DNA of 49,107 nt, taken from the NCBI GenBank assembly GCA_015065805.1, contig SVPN01000011.1:1-49107 (forward strand), given 5' to 3'. The notes under the pieces are model-generated. The model did not search any database. It saw only the letters and a program-made list of their open reading frames with translations, and was not told the origin of the DNA. The translations under genes and the position numbers were made by a program. The stretch's first letter is position 1, and every line of letters starts with the position of its first letter. The DNA comes from Oscillospiraceae bacterium (lineage in GTDB: Bacteria > Bacillota > Clostridia > Oscillospirales > Acutalibacteraceae). Of the stretch, positions 40,882 to 49,107 are shown piece after piece.

Positions 40882-41753
40882 AGCGTTTTCACCAGTTCCT
40901 TCAGATAGTCTGCAAAGGCGGGACCAAGGTCGGGACGCGACAGCGCCACCTCGCAGGTCGCCTGCAGGATGCCTAACTTGTTGCCCATATCGTAGCGCGT
41001 GCCCGTGTAATCCACACCGACCATTCCTTCGCGCACGGCAAGGGTGCGCATCGCGTCGGTCAGCTGAATCTCACCGCCTGCTCCGGGCGGCGTGTTGTCG
41101 AGGATGTCGAAGATGGACGGCGGTAACACACAACGGCCGAGGATGGAGAACAGCGACATGATCTGGTCGGGCTTCGGCTTTTCGATCATATCGGTCACGG
41201 AATAGGTGCGCTCGCCGAGCGGATCGACCGCCAGGGAGCAATATTTCACGATTTGCTCGGGGGTGACCTCCTTGATGCCGACAACGCCCTTGCCGTGTTG
41301 CTCGTAAGCGCGGCAAAGCTGGGCGCAGGCGGGGTCCTCACCGATGATGACATCGTCGCCGTACAGCACGGCAAACGGCTCGTCTCCGACAAAGGAGCGC
41401 GCGCAGTTGACCGCGTGTCCGAGACCCTTTGTTTCCTTCTGGCGCAGGAAGTAGATGTTCGCCATATCGGTGATGCGGCGCACTTCCTCAAGCTCGGCGG
41501 TGCGACCCGCGGCTTCGAGACGCTCCTCAAGCTCAATGGCGTGATCAAAATGATCCTCGATGATACCTTTGCCGCGGTTGGTGATGATGAGGATGTCCGT
41601 GATGCCCGAAGCGACGGCTTCCTCCACGATGTATTGGATGGCAGGCTTATCTACAATGGGGAGCATTTCCTTGGGACACGCCTTGGAAATGGGGAGAACG
41701 CGGGTGCCGAGACCCGCCGCAGGGATCACGGCTTTTTTAACGGATTGTGCCAA
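40878..41753 (-). CDS. galU: UTP--glucose-1-phosphate uridylyltransferase
   Basis: A 291-residue nucleotidyltransferase making UDP-glucose. Motifs: KAVIPAAGLGTRVLPISKACPKEMLPIVDKP at the N-terminus, IIITNRGKG-like segment with the EDHFD helix, FAVLYGDDVI, IEKPKPDQ and GGEIQLTDAM. The start is TTG at 41753, because GGAGG lies 8 bp upstream; a TTG five codons earlier would overlap that RBS. UDP-glucose feeds cell-wall polysaccharide and glycolipid synthesis. It has its own promoter and heads the operon with the SDR and oxidoreductase genes. Confidence 0.93.
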   Translation of the reverse strand: MAQSVKKAVIPAAGLGTRVLPISKACPKEMLPIVDKPAIQYIVEEAVASGITDILIITNRGKGIIEDHFDHAIELEERLEAAGRTAELEEVRRITDMANIYFLRQKETKGLGHAVNCARSFVGDEPFAVLYGDDVIIGEDPACAQLCRAYEQHGKGVVGIKEVTPEQIVKYCSLAVDPLGERTYSVTDMIEKPKPDQIMSLFSILGRCVLPPSIFDILDNTPPGAGGEIQLTDAMRTLAVREGMVGVDYTGTRYDMGNKLGILQATCEVALSRPDLGPAFADYLKELVKTL

Positions 41754-41785
41754 GTGGATCGCCTCCAAATGTACATATTTTGTTT

Positions 41786-41814
41786 ATTATACCATATCTT
41801 TCGGCGGAATGCAA
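41786..41814 (-). promoter_or_regulatory. Sigma-A promoter of the galU operon
   Basis: Minus strand TTGCAT, 17-bp spacer, TATAAT. Confidence 0.7.
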
Positions 41815-41820
41815 GAAAAG

Positions 41821-41867
41821 AAACAGGATACACGGGAAAAGCATACATTTTCCCGTGTATCCTGTTT
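41821..41867 (-). terminator. Terminator between the sugar-isomerase-like gene and galU
   Basis: 20-bp perfect stem AAACAGGATACACGGGAAAA with loop GCATACA; the minus strand continues CTTTTCTTG. Confidence 0.85.
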
Positions 41868-41875
41868 TCAATGCT

Positions 41876-42703
41876 TTACAGGCTGTCGATAATGCCCTGG
41901 AGCATATCGCGTGCCATAACGATGTCGGCGGTCTGCTGATCGCCTTCGATCTCGCGCTCGATGGTGATGCAACCGTCGTAGCCGAGCTCGTGCAGACCCT
42001 TGATCAGTGCGGGGAAGTCCACCTTGCCCTGACCCATCGGGGTCTCCCAGCCTAATTCACGGCCGCTGGTGGGATATTTGCCGTCCTTGCCGTGCACGCC
42101 GCGGACATATTTGCCGATGACATCCAGTGCATCCACGGGGTTGCCCTTGCCGTAGAGAATGAGGTTAGCGGGGTCAAGGTTGACACCGAGGTTATCAAAG
42201 CCGACATCCTCAAACAGACGCAGCAGGGTGACGGGGGTCTCCTGACCCGTCTCGAACAGCAGGTACTGACCGTTGAACTTGAGCACCTCTGCCAGGTAGG
42301 TCACCACAGCGACAAAGCCCGAATAATGCGGGTCATAGGGGTTTTCGGGGACATAGCCCATATGGGTCACGATATCGGTGACACCGATCTTCTTAGCGAA
42401 CTGTGCGCCCTGCAGAAGATTTTGCAGGCGTGCATAGCGGTAGGCTTCGGGAACCAGACCGAGGGTCTCCTGACCGCCGTAGAAGTTCCACTGCACGGGG
42501 CCTTCCCAACCGCACCACAGCGCGGTGATGGTCACATCATATTCCTTGCAGGCGTCGAGGACTTCCTGCACGCGCTCGTCGGTGCGCTGTGACTGATCCC
42601 AGCTCATCAGCTGGCAGTGGTGCAGACCGAGGGCGGTGAGGTTCTTGAATTTTTCCGCAATGGGGGTGGCGTCAAAGGACACGCAGGTACCGATTGTCAT
42701 CAT
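41876..42703 (-). CDS. Sugar phosphate isomerase/epimerase-like TIM-barrel protein
   Basis: A 275-residue xylose-isomerase-like TIM barrel. Strands and metal ligands are visible in LGLHHCQLMSWD, ITALWCGWEG, DIVTHMGYVPE, YLLFETGQETP (Glu), LGVNLDPANLI (Asp), VRGVHGKDGKYP (His) and CITIEREIEG (Glu). Members are epimerases or isomerases of ketoses and inositols. The start is ATG 42703 (or 42700) with AAAGGAACG upstream. It is monocistronic: a promoter lies in front and a strong terminator behind. The leader holds a small GACGGG / CCCGTC hairpin (42734-42749). Confidence 0.8.
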   Translation of the reverse strand: MMTIGTCVSFDATPIAEKFKNLTALGLHHCQLMSWDQSQRTDERVQEVLDACKEYDVTITALWCGWEGPVQWNFYGGQETLGLVPEAYRYARLQNLLQGAQFAKKIGVTDIVTHMGYVPENPYDPHYSGFVAVVTYLAEVLKFNGQYLLFETGQETPVTLLRLFEDVGFDNLGVNLDPANLILYGKGNPVDALDVIGKYVRGVHGKDGKYPTSGRELGWETPMGQGKVDFPALIKGLHELGYDGCITIEREIEGDQQTADIVMARDMLQGIIDSL

Positions 42704-42756
42704 AACGATATCGTTCCTTTCATTCTGAAGTGGGACGGGAATCCCCGTCTTGTTTC

Positions 42757-42785
42757 ATTATACCGAAGCCGTCTGCAAAATGCAA
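42757..42785 (-). promoter_or_regulatory. Sigma-A promoter of the isomerase-like gene
   Basis: Minus strand TTGCAT, 17-bp spacer, TATAAT. Confidence 0.7.
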
Positions 42786-42807
42786 GTGGGAATCGGGGGT
42801 TTTGTTG

Positions 42808-43431
42808 TTAAGAAGCGATTTTTGTGTAAACGCGGGGAAGAATGCTGTTTACATTTTCCGTATCTTCGCCGCCGACCTGCTGCTTGAAGGTCAGCTTGTC
42901 ATCTTCCAGCGTATAGGTGATGTACACATTCTCGTCCACGCCGTAATCCAATCCCGCCGAGAGATAGATCTTGTCTTCGGTGATTTTAAAGCGACCCTGT
43001 GTGACGGCTTCCTCACGCAAACTGTCGAAATATTCCTTGTCCATCAGCTCATCCCAGGTCAGACCGTCCAGTTCCATCGCTTCGTCGATGGTCATATCCA
43101 GGCCGTATTCTTCCAGAAGAGCGGTATAAGCATCGGTGATGGTTTCGGTCATGACTTCCCTGTACGCTTTTTCGTAGGCATCCACATCCAGAGTGCAGGT
43201 GTAGCGACTGCCGTTTTCAAAGGTATAGGTTTCTTTCATAATCACGTTTTCAAAGCCGTCCAGCGAAACGAATTCCGAAATCTGAGAGGTGTCGCCCAAT
43301 GCTACTTCGGCGTAGGTGTAGGTAGTTTCCCAGGTGCCGACAATGGGATGGGGTTCGATACAACCCGACATAGAGACGGTCAGGGCGATCATCAGCACAG
43401 CGGCACTCAGAACGGACAGAATTGTTTTCAT
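42808..43431 (-). CDS. Lipoprotein, unknown function
   Basis: A 207-residue lipoprotein with a signal sequence and lipobox MSGC. The mature part begins with a short beta region (IVGTWETTYTYAEVALG), has an acidic helical centre (AYREVMTETITDAYTALLEEYGLDM) and ends in beta strands (RFKITEDKIYLSAG, ITYTLEDDKLTFKQQ). The general layout resembles the C-terminal part of the lipoprotein at 16998-17852 (GxW start, long helical centre, threonine/aspartate-rich beta end), suggesting a shared lipocalin-like family, but similarity is weak. Start fixed by TAGGAGG. No clear terminator follows. Confidence 0.7.
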   Translation of the reverse strand: MKTILSVLSAAVLMIALTVSMSGCIEPHPIVGTWETTYTYAEVALGDTSQISEFVSLDGFENVIMKETYTFENGSRYTCTLDVDAYEKAYREVMTETITDAYTALLEEYGLDMTIDEAMELDGLTWDELMDKEYFDSLREEAVTQGRFKITEDKIYLSAGLDYGVDENVYITYTLEDDKLTFKQQVGGEDTENVNSILPRVYTKIAS

Positions 43432-43486
43432 AAGAACAAGCCTCCTAAAGACGATATGGAATTTGTCGCCAAATGTCGGTAAATCC

Positions 43487-43515
43487 AGTATACAACGTGT
43501 ATTTGCCGTTTTCAA
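43487..43515 (-). promoter_or_regulatory. Sigma-A promoter of the lipoprotein gene
   Basis: Minus strand TTGAAA, 17-bp spacer, TATACT. Confidence 0.65.
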
Positions 43516-43548
43516 GTGAATGTTTGCAAAATATTTATCAAAAAACGG

Positions 43549-43577
43549 TTTCCATTCCGGGAAAACTATGGTATACT
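43549..43577 (+). promoter_or_regulatory. Promoter of the M16-lgt-folD operon
   Basis: TTTCCA, 17-bp spacer, TATACT. The -35 is weak. Confidence 0.5.
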
Positions 43578-43612
43578 GCTGATATCTATACTTGTTCTAC
43601 GGAGGGATCGGA

Positions 43613-44887
43613 ATGGAACCGATTGTTCAAAAGCCGCTTGACGGCGTGACATTTCTGACAATAACCGATGACCGCTTCACCACTGCCCGCATCTCGGTCA
43701 GCCTGTATGTACCGCTTGCCGAGCAGACAGCGGGTCTGTATGCAACGTTGCCGTTTTTGCTCAGTCGCGGATGCCGCCGCTTTGACAGCGTGACGGCATT
43801 CCACCGTGAGCTGGATCGCCTTTACGGCGCAACGGTCAACGGCTCTCTGGATGTGTCGGGTGAAACGCAGATCCTGCAGCTGTATATGTCGTGCCTGGAT
43901 GACCGCTTTGCACTCAAAGGGGAAGCGGTGTCGGCGGAATGTGCCGAGCTGCTTTTAGATGTGCTGTTTGATCCGCCGCTGGAAAACGGCGTGTTCCGCG
44001 CGCAGGATGTGGAGGAGGAACGCCGTTGTACGCTGGAAAGCATTGCGGCGGAAATCAACAACAAGCGCCGTTATGCGGCGAACCGCGGAAAAGAAGTGCT
44101 TTGTAAGGGTGAGCCGTATGCGGTGTCGAGATTCGGCACCAAGGAGCGCGTGGAGGCACTGACTCCCGAAGAGCTGACCGCCGCGTGGCGTGAGCTGCTT
44201 CGCACGGCACCGATGCGGGTCGTGTATCAGGGAAGCGGTGACGGCAAGGCGGTGCTGGATGCATTCGTCAACCGTTTGGGTGAGCGCAGAGCGAATACCA
44301 TGCCTGCGGTCGTGCAGAACCCCGCCAAGGCGGAGATTGCGCGTGAAAACGAGCAGATGGATGTCAATCAGTGTCAGCTCGTTTTAGGCTTCCGCACCGA
44401 GGTCAGCGGCGATCATCCGCTGTGCGATGCCCTGCGTGTGGCAAACGCCGTGTTCGGCGCAACACCGCATTCGCTGTTGTTCCGCCACGTGCGTGAGGAG
44501 CACAGCCTGTGCTATTATTGCGTGTCCCGCTATGACCGCCGCAAAGGAATTGTGCTGGTGGAGAGCGGCGTTGAGGAAGCGTCGCTTGTCAAAGCGGAGG
44601 AAGAGATCCTTCGCCAGTTAGAGGATCTGAAAAACGGAAAATTCACCGACGAAGAGCTGGAAAACGCCCGCCTTTCTCAGCTGGATGCGTTGATGGGAAT
44701 ACAGGATTCTTCGGGTATGATCGAGGAATGGTACAGCTCGCAGGGGCCTGACCGCCTTCGCTCTCCCGAGCAGGTGATGGACGGCATCCGTGCGGTTACG
44801 CGCGAGCAGGTGATCGAAGCGGCGAAGACGATCGCGCACGATTGTGTGTTTACGCTGACCCCGGACAGAAAGGAGGAGACGGCATGA
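43613..44887 (+). CDS. M16-family protein lacking the zinc motif (YfmF-like)
   Basis: A 424-residue M16/insulinase-fold protein. The N-terminal domain (ISVSLYVPLAEQTAGLYATLPFLLSRG) lacks the HxxEH zinc motif of active family members; the C-terminal half has LLFRHVREEHSLCYY typical of the fold. It is probably the inactive partner of the active M16 protein encoded immediately downstream (4-bp overlap), as in the B. subtilis YmfF/YmfH pair linked to EF-P modification. ATG 43613 follows GGAGGG. Start of a run of four overlapping genes. Confidence 0.82.
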   Translation: MEPIVQKPLDGVTFLTITDDRFTTARISVSLYVPLAEQTAGLYATLPFLLSRGCRRFDSVTAFHRELDRLYGATVNGSLDVSGETQILQLYMSCLDDRFALKGEAVSAECAELLLDVLFDPPLENGVFRAQDVEEERRCTLESIAAEINNKRRYAANRGKEVLCKGEPYAVSRFGTKERVEALTPEELTAAWRELLRTAPMRVVYQGSGDGKAVLDAFVNRLGERRANTMPAVVQNPAKAEIARENEQMDVNQCQLVLGFRTEVSGDHPLCDALRVANAVFGATPHSLLFRHVREEHSLCYYCVSRYDRRKGIVLVESGVEEASLVKAEEEILRQLEDLKNGKFTDEELENARLSQLDALMGIQDSSGMIEEWYSSQGPDRLRSPEQVMDGIRAVTREQVIEAAKTIAHDCVFTLTPDRKEETA

Positions 44888-46155
44888 CCAAGACCTATAC
44901 ATTGGTGACGGGTGAGACACTGCACCGCATCGACCACGCGTCGGGACTGACGATCTTTGTGTACCCGAAAAAGGGCTACCGCTCCACCTATGCGATGTTC
45001 GGCACGCGCTACGGCTCGGTTGACACGGCGTTTATTAAAGACGGCAAGCGCATTGAGGTGCCTGCGGGCATTGCGCATTATCTGGAGCATAAGCTGTTTG
45101 AAAACGAGGACTGTGACGCGTTTGAGCGGTACGCGAAAACGGGCGCATCTGCCAATGCGTTCACGAGCTTTGATGTGACGGCCTATCTGTTTGAGTGTTC
45201 GGACCGTTTTTCGGAATCGCTGGAGATCCTGCTGGATTTTGTGCAAAAGCCGTATTTCACCGAGGCAACCGTGCAGAAGGAGCAGGGCATCATCGGGCAG
45301 GAGATCCGTATGTGTGAGGATTCTCCCACTCGCCGCGTGATGTTCAATCTGCTCCGTGCGATGTATAAGGAGCACCCCGTGCGCATCGACATTGCGGGCA
45401 CGGTGGAATCCATCTCTCACATCACGCCTGAGCTGCTTTATGATTGTTACTACACCTTCTACAATCTGCACAATATGGTGCTGACCGTGTGCGGCAATGC
45501 GACCGTTGAGGAAGTGCTCGAGGTTGCCGACCGTGTGCTGATCCCCGCAAAGCCGCTGTCGCTGGACAGCTCGCTTCCCGCAGAGCCGCGCGAAACCTTT
45601 GAAAAGGAGATCGAACAGGTGATGCCCGTTGCGGTACCGCTGTTCTATATCGGATACAAATGTCCCGTGGAGGGACTGCACCCGGATCCGAAAACCCTGC
45701 TGACGGCGGAAATGGCGATCGAACTGCTGTGCGGACACGGTTCCGAGTTGTACGCATCGCTGATGCGGGACGGCCTGATCAATGACAGCTTCGGCGGCGA
45801 GCTCTTCGAGGGACGCGGATTTGCCCTGATGCTCATCGGCGGTGTGAGCCGTGACCCGAAGGCGGTGCAGGAGGCGGTGCAGGCGGAGATCGTACGTCTG
45901 CAGAAAAACGGCGTGGACGAAACCCGTTTTGAAGAGCTCAAGGCATCGTTTTACGGTCGTCTGCTCTGTCGCTTCAACAGTGTGGAATCGTCGGCAACGG
46001 CATTGATGGATGACTATTTCCACGGCTTTGAGCCGTTTGTGTATTCCGAGATTGCGGCATCGCTTGAAAAGGCCGACCTCGACCGCATCCTCACCGAATG
46101 GATGGTGCCTGAGTGCAGTACGCTGTCGGTGGTGCGCGGTAAGGAGGAAGTCTGA
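44884..46155 (+). CDS. M16-family zinc peptidase (YmfH-like)
   Basis: A 423-residue M16 peptidase. The inverted zinc motif is intact, GIAHYLEHKLFE (HxxEH), with the downstream Glu in GIIGQEIRMCED. The C-terminal domain has the family's RFEELKASFYG and LMDDYFHGFE segments. It presumably forms a heterodimer with the preceding zinc-less protein. Start ATG overlaps the previous stop (ATGA); its own stop overlaps the lgt start (TGATG), indicating tight coupling. The peptide substrate is unknown. Confidence 0.87.
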   Translation: MTKTYTLVTGETLHRIDHASGLTIFVYPKKGYRSTYAMFGTRYGSVDTAFIKDGKRIEVPAGIAHYLEHKLFENEDCDAFERYAKTGASANAFTSFDVTAYLFECSDRFSESLEILLDFVQKPYFTEATVQKEQGIIGQEIRMCEDSPTRRVMFNLLRAMYKEHPVRIDIAGTVESISHITPELLYDCYYTFYNLHNMVLTVCGNATVEEVLEVADRVLIPAKPLSLDSSLPAEPRETFEKEIEQVMPVAVPLFYIGYKCPVEGLHPDPKTLLTAEMAIELLCGHGSELYASLMRDGLINDSFGGELFEGRGFALMLIGGVSRDPKAVQEAVQAEIVRLQKNGVDETRFEELKASFYGRLLCRFNSVESSATALMDDYFHGFEPFVYSEIAASLEKADLDRILTEWMVPECSTLSVVRGKEEV

Positions 46156-47063
46156 TGGAGCATTGGGTCGCGTTCCCGAAGCTCGGGCTGGAATTCTCTG
46201 TGCCGCAGTCGGTGGCGGAATTTTCACTGTTCGGCATCGATATCAACATCCGCTGGTACGGTCTGCTTATTGCGATCGGCTTTGCGTGTGCGTTGCTGTA
46301 TGCGCACGTGCGCGCACCGAAGCTGAATATGGACCGTGACCGTATGATGGATGTGGTGCTGGTGACCGTCGTGGTGGCGGTGCTGTGCACACGGCTGTAT
46401 TACGTGCTGTTTTCCGATCCCGCGTATTATTTTGCACATCCCGAAAAAATTCTTGCCATCTGGGACGGCGGACTGGGGATCTACGGCGGCATTATCGGTG
46501 CGTTCACCTGCGGCTATGTGATGTGCCGTATCCGAAAGGTGTCGGTGCGCACGATGTACGATCTTGCCGCGGTCGGCTTCCTGATGGGACAGGGCATCGG
46601 ACGCTGGGGTAATTTCTTTAATCAGGAGGCGTACGGCGCGAATACGGATCTGCCGTGGGGGATGACGGGTGACATCATTCAAAGCGGTGTCAACGGTGCG
46701 GTTGCCGATCAGACGGCACCCGTGCATCCGACGTTTTTGTATGAATCGCTGTGGTGCCTGCTCGGGGTGCTGGTGATGCATCTGATGTTCACCAAATGTT
46801 ACCGCTTCCGCGGACAGATCTTTGCCTCGTACCTGATCTGGTACGGCGCGGAACGGTTTTTCGTGGAGGGTCTGCGTGCGGATAGCCTGATGCTCGGCCC
46901 CGTGCGCGTATCGCAGTTGGCGGCGATTGCGGCGATTGCCGTGGGCGCCACATTGCTTGTGTGGTTGCCGCGCTACGATAAGAAGCGATCCGCACAGGAG
47001 GAAACGGCAACAGAGGAAGGTCTTATTTTACAGGAGGATGAAGAGAATGGCAGTGATTATTGA
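46155..47063 (+). CDS. lgt: Prolipoprotein diacylglyceryl transferase
   Basis: A 302-residue polytopic membrane enzyme that attaches diacylglycerol to the lipobox Cys of prolipoproteins. Signature segments: [42 protein letters not shown] (with the catalytic-region Arg), [10 protein letters not shown] and [19 protein letters not shown] precedes the ATG. It would process the two lipoproteins in this window. The acidic C-terminal tail overlaps folD by 17 bp. Confidence 0.95.
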   Translation: MEHWVAFPKLGLEFSVPQSVAEFSLFGIDINIRWYGLLIAIGFACALLYAHVRAPKLNMDRDRMMDVVLVTVVVAVLCTRLYYVLFSDPAYYFAHPEKILAIWDGGLGIYGGIIGAFTCGYVMCRIRKVSVRTMYDLAAVGFLMGQGIGRWGNFFNQEAYGANTDLPWGMTGDIIQSGVNGAVADQTAPVHPTFLYESLWCLLGVLVMHLMFTKCYRFRGQIFASYLIWYGAERFFVEGLRADSLMLGPVRVSQLAAIAAIAVGATLLVWLPRYDKKRSAQEETATEEGLILQEDEENGSDY

Positions 47064-47904
47064 CGGAAAAGCGGTCAGCGCGGCGGTTCGCGCCGAGGTT
47101 GCCGCTGAGGTCGAACAATTGAAAGCAAAGGGCATCACCCCGGGTTTAGCGGTGATCATCGTCGGCGATGACCCCGCCTCGCGCGTGTATGTCAACAATA
47201 AGAAAAAGGCGTGCAGCGAGGTCGGAATGTATTCCGAGGAGTTTGCACTTCCCGCCGACACCACGCAGGAGGAGCTGTTAGCGTTGGTGGCAAGCCTCAA
47301 CGGCAGAAGCGATATCAACGGCATTCTCTGCCAGCTGCCGCTTCCGAAGGGGCTTTCCGACAAGGACGTGATCGAGGCGATCTCGCCTGTGAAAGACGTG
47401 GATGCGTTCCACGCACAGAACGTGGGCAATATTATGATCGGCGATTACCGCTTCCTGCCGTGCACGCCCGCAGGCGTGATGGAGCTTCTGCACCGCGCGG
47501 GTGTGGAAGTGGCAGGCAAGCGCTGTGTCGTGATCGGCAGAAGCAACATCGTCGGCAAGCCGATGGCCATGCTTCTTCTGCACGAAAACGGCACGGTCAC
47601 TGTTTGTCATTCCCGCACGCAGGAGCTTGCCGCGATCTGCCGCGAGGCGGATATTTTGGTGGCGGCTGTCGGCAAGGCAAAATTCGTCACCGCCGATATG
47701 GTCAAGCCCGGTGCGGCGGTCATCGATGTCGGTATGAACCGCGATGAAAACGGCAAGCTGTGCGGCGATGTCGATTACGCGTCGGTGGAGCCGATCGCGG
47801 GTTACATCACGCCGGTTCCGGGCGGTGTCGGTCCGATGACGATCGCAATGCTGATGAAAAACACCCTGATGGCGGCAAAGCTGCAGAATGCATTGCTGAT
47901 CTGA
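47047..47904 (+). CDS. folD: Bifunctional methylenetetrahydrofolate dehydrogenase/cyclohydrolase
   Basis: A 285-residue FolD interconverting 5,10-methylene- and 10-formyl-tetrahydrofolate with NADP. Tyr48 and Lys52 in [43 protein letters not shown], the Rossmann [14 protein letters not shown] and [11 protein letters not shown] are all present. ATG 47047 with GGAGG lies inside the end of lgt, so the longer frame is not used. Last gene of the operon. Confidence 0.95.
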   Translation: MAVIIDGKAVSAAVRAEVAAEVEQLKAKGITPGLAVIIVGDDPASRVYVNNKKKACSEVGMYSEEFALPADTTQEELLALVASLNGRSDINGILCQLPLPKGLSDKDVIEAISPVKDVDAFHAQNVGNIMIGDYRFLPCTPAGVMELLHRAGVEVAGKRCVVIGRSNIVGKPMAMLLLHENGTVTVCHSRTQELAAICREADILVAAVGKAKFVTADMVKPGAAVIDVGMNRDENGKLCGDVDYASVEPIAGYITPVPGGVGPMTIAMLMKNTLMAAKLQNALLI

Positions 47905-47917
47905 GCGGAAGAATCCT

Positions 47918-47958
47918 ATATACCCCGAACGCAGTCGTGTTCGGGGTATATTTGTTTT
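47918..47958 (+). terminator. Terminator of the folD operon
   Basis: 13-bp stem ATATACCCCGAAC / GTTCGGGGTATAT followed by TTGTTTTG. Confidence 0.85.
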
Positions 47959-47991
47959 GAACGGTACATACAATGCACCGAGGTGATGGGG

Positions 47992-48702
47992 ATGAAGCGG
48001 CAACAGCGGTTAGGAATTGCCATAACCTGCGTATTCTGCGCGGTATTGCTTTTGGCGGCGTTGTCCGAGCAGGTGGTGTTCACCGACGGCGAGTCGCGGG
48101 GGACGCGTGTCCGCGTGGTGGTGGACGCAGGTCACGGCGGTTTTGACGGCGGTGCCAAAGCGCCCGACGGCACCGAGGAAAAGACACTGAATCTGTGTAT
48201 TGCGCGATCAGCGGCGGCGATGCTGAGGGTGTGCGGGTATGAGGTCGTGATGACAAGAGACACCGATGAGGGCTTGCAACATACCGACGATGCCACCATC
48301 CGTGCAAAAAAGGTCAGCGATATGCAGGCGCGGCTGTCGTTGTATGAGGAGGCGCAGGCGGTGATCAGCATCCATCAGAATATGTTTGCCGCACAGAATT
48401 GTCGCGGTACACAGGTGTTTTATTCCCCGAACCATCCCCGTTCAAAGGTATTGGCGACCTGCGTGCGCGAAAAGGTGCTTTCTCAGCTTCAGCCCGATAA
48501 CACGCGGGAGCTCAAAGCGGGTAACAAGGAGATTTTCCTGCTTCACAAAACCACCGTCCCTGCGATACTGGTGGAATGCGGGTTTTTGTCCAATCCGCAG
48601 GAGTTGGAAATGCTCAAGGATGACACGTATCAGCGACAGCTCGGCTTTTCGATCGCGTGCGGGATGCTGCAATATACGGCACAGGGAGGGAGTGCGGCGT
48701 GA
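47992..48702 (+). CDS. cwlD: N-acetylmuramoyl-L-alanine amidase, CwlD-like
   Basis: A 236-residue Amidase_3 enzyme with an N-terminal membrane/signal helix (about residues 7-25). Zinc ligands: His48 in VVVDAGHGGFDGG, Glu63 in TEEKTLN and the His of ISIHQNMF; the catalytic Glu is in LVECGFLSN. CwlD removes the peptide side chain from muramic acid for spore-cortex delta-lactam formation. Size and domain layout fit CwlD rather than long vegetative amidases. GAGGTG upstream favours ATG 47992 over earlier starts. It overlaps the bofA-like gene by 1 bp. Confidence 0.85.
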   Translation: MKRQQRLGIAITCVFCAVLLLAALSEQVVFTDGESRGTRVRVVVDAGHGGFDGGAKAPDGTEEKTLNLCIARSAAAMLRVCGYEVVMTRDTDEGLQHTDDATIRAKKVSDMQARLSLYEEAQAVISIHQNMFAAQNCRGTQVFYSPNHPRSKVLATCVREKVLSQLQPDNTRELKAGNKEIFLLHKTTVPAILVECGFLSNPQELEMLKDDTYQRQLGFSIACGMLQYTAQGGSAA

Positions 48703-48956
48703 TGACGGGTTTGTGGGTGATCGGCGGTATCATCGCGGCGGCGGTGCTTGTCGGGGCGTGCCTGACGCGCCGTCCCGTCCGTTCCCTGTGCGGCAGTGCG
48801 CTGGAGGGCATCTGCGCGTTGGCGGCGGTGAATGTATTCAGTGTGTTCAGCGGTGTCACGCTCGGCGTGACGACCTTTTCGCTGGCGGTCAGCTGTGTGC
48901 TCGGCATCCCCGGAGTGGCAACACTTCTGGTGATGCAGGTGCTGTTCGGGCTCTGA
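48702..48956 (+). CDS. bofA: BofA-family protein
   Basis: An 84-residue hydrophobic protein with two to three membrane stretches and the BofA-like end GIPGVATLLVMQVLF. BofA holds the SpoIVFB protease inactive until pro-sigma-K should be cleaved during sporulation. The ATG overlaps the cwlD stop (TGATG); GTG 48699 is an alternative. Pairing with cwlD fits a sporulation role. The 3' flank runs into an insertion sequence. Confidence 0.72.
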   Translation: MTGLWVIGGIIAAAVLVGACLTRRPVRSLCGSALEGICALAAVNVFSVFSGVTLGVTTFSLAVSCVLGIPGVATLLVMQVLFGL

Positions 48957-48980
48957 AAAAAACGAACCCCTCTGTCGGTT

Positions 48981-49107
48981 TGAACTGCCCCAATTTGTGC
49001 GGACAGTACAAAAACACCCCTATGGCAGGTAATATTAAGTTTTAACAAGCAAACTGACTTCGTTGTTCGAGCGGAGTCAGTTTTGTTTTTAGCTGAATAC
49101 GATCATG
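48981..49107 (-). mobile_element. End of an IS3-family insertion sequence, cut by the window edge
   Basis: The terminal sequence TGAACTGCCCC... is of the IS3-type terminal-repeat kind and is followed inward by the 3' end of a transposase gene on the minus strand. The rest of the element lies outside the window. The hairpin at 49051-49080, with a T-rich run on the plus strand, would block transcription arriving from bofA. Confidence 0.65.
49042..49107 (-). CDS. IS3-family transposase OrfB, C-terminal fragment
   Basis: Reading the minus strand inward from the edge gives HDRIQLKTKLTPLEQRSQFAC then stop. This matches the conserved integrase C-terminus of IS3/IS150-type OrfB proteins (R-I-Q-L-K-x-K-L-T-P-x-E-x-R). 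Only 21 residues are in the window; the catalytic DDE residues are outside. It belongs to the insertion sequence ending near 48981. Confidence 0.7.
   Translation of the reverse strand, partial: HDRIQLKTKLTPLEQRSQFAC

Noticed and set aside
43521-43536. GTGAATGTTTGC as a further LexA box before the M16 operon
   Set aside because: Only the right half fits; the left half has too many mismatches to the lexA and yolD boxes.

Overview
The window looks like chromosomal DNA from a Gram-positive, endospore-lineage Clostridia bacterium, probably a gut or rumen Ruminococcaceae/Oscillospiraceae relative. That placement is an inference from several things seen here: moderately high GC coding DNA with AT-rich promoters, near-consensus sigma-A promoters with 16-18 bp spacers, strong Shine-Dalgarno sites with some GTG/TTG starts, five secreted dockerin-bearing proteins, Cys-lipidated lipoproteins, and sporulation-type genes (cwlD-like, bofA-like, a probable DUF3787-type small protein). 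No rRNA, tRNA or CRISPR array was seen.

Layout. 1-3.9 kb: the 3' part of a RimK-like ATP-grasp gene, an HD hydrolase, a solitary EctB-like diaminobutyrate transaminase and a membrane-anchored metallophosphoesterase. 3.9-10.7 kb: a 1498-residue secreted metallophosphoesterase with duplicated modules and a dockerin, a YolD-like gene behind a LexA-type box, a zinc-ribbon membrane protein and a dockerin protein of unknown fold. 10.7-17.9 kb: housekeeping genes (alr with an AraC-type regulator, fba, recA) and small genes. 18-22.8 kb: an rlmA/oxidoreductase/TIM-barrel operon, an unexplained structured intergenic segment, an M23 peptidase and lexA. 22.9-32.4 kb: a flavodoxin-fold reductase and three secreted dockerin enzymes (C39-like peptidase, phosphodiester glycosidase, GHL10 hydrolase) around a membrane-anchored alpha/beta hydrolase. 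32.4-37.6 kb: divergent GH31 and permuted GH3 glycosidases whose promoters share one -35 hexamer. 37.7-39.0 kb: a small membrane protein, then a REP-associated transposase element that appears to sit inside a transcription terminator. 39-43.4 kb: galU/SDR/oxidoreductase operon, a sugar isomerase-like gene and a lipoprotein. 43.6-49.1 kb: a tightly overlapping run, M16-M16-lgt-folD, then cwlD-bofA, ending at the edge of an IS3-family element.

How it fits together. Two themes stand out. The first is an SOS circuit: lexA, recA and the yolD-like gene each have a similar 12-bp dyad upstream (GAAC-N4-GTTY type). The second is a set of secreted dockerin proteins that are not classical cellulases. 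They carry phosphoesterase, phosphodiester-glycosidase, GHL10 and papain-like peptidase domains and share FIVAR-like and beta-sandwich-like modules, alongside apparently cytoplasmic GH31/GH3 glycosidases and sugar oxidoreductase/isomerase genes. No cohesin scaffold is present in the window, so what the dockerins bind is unknown. All functional names rest on motif recognition by eye; no database search was run.
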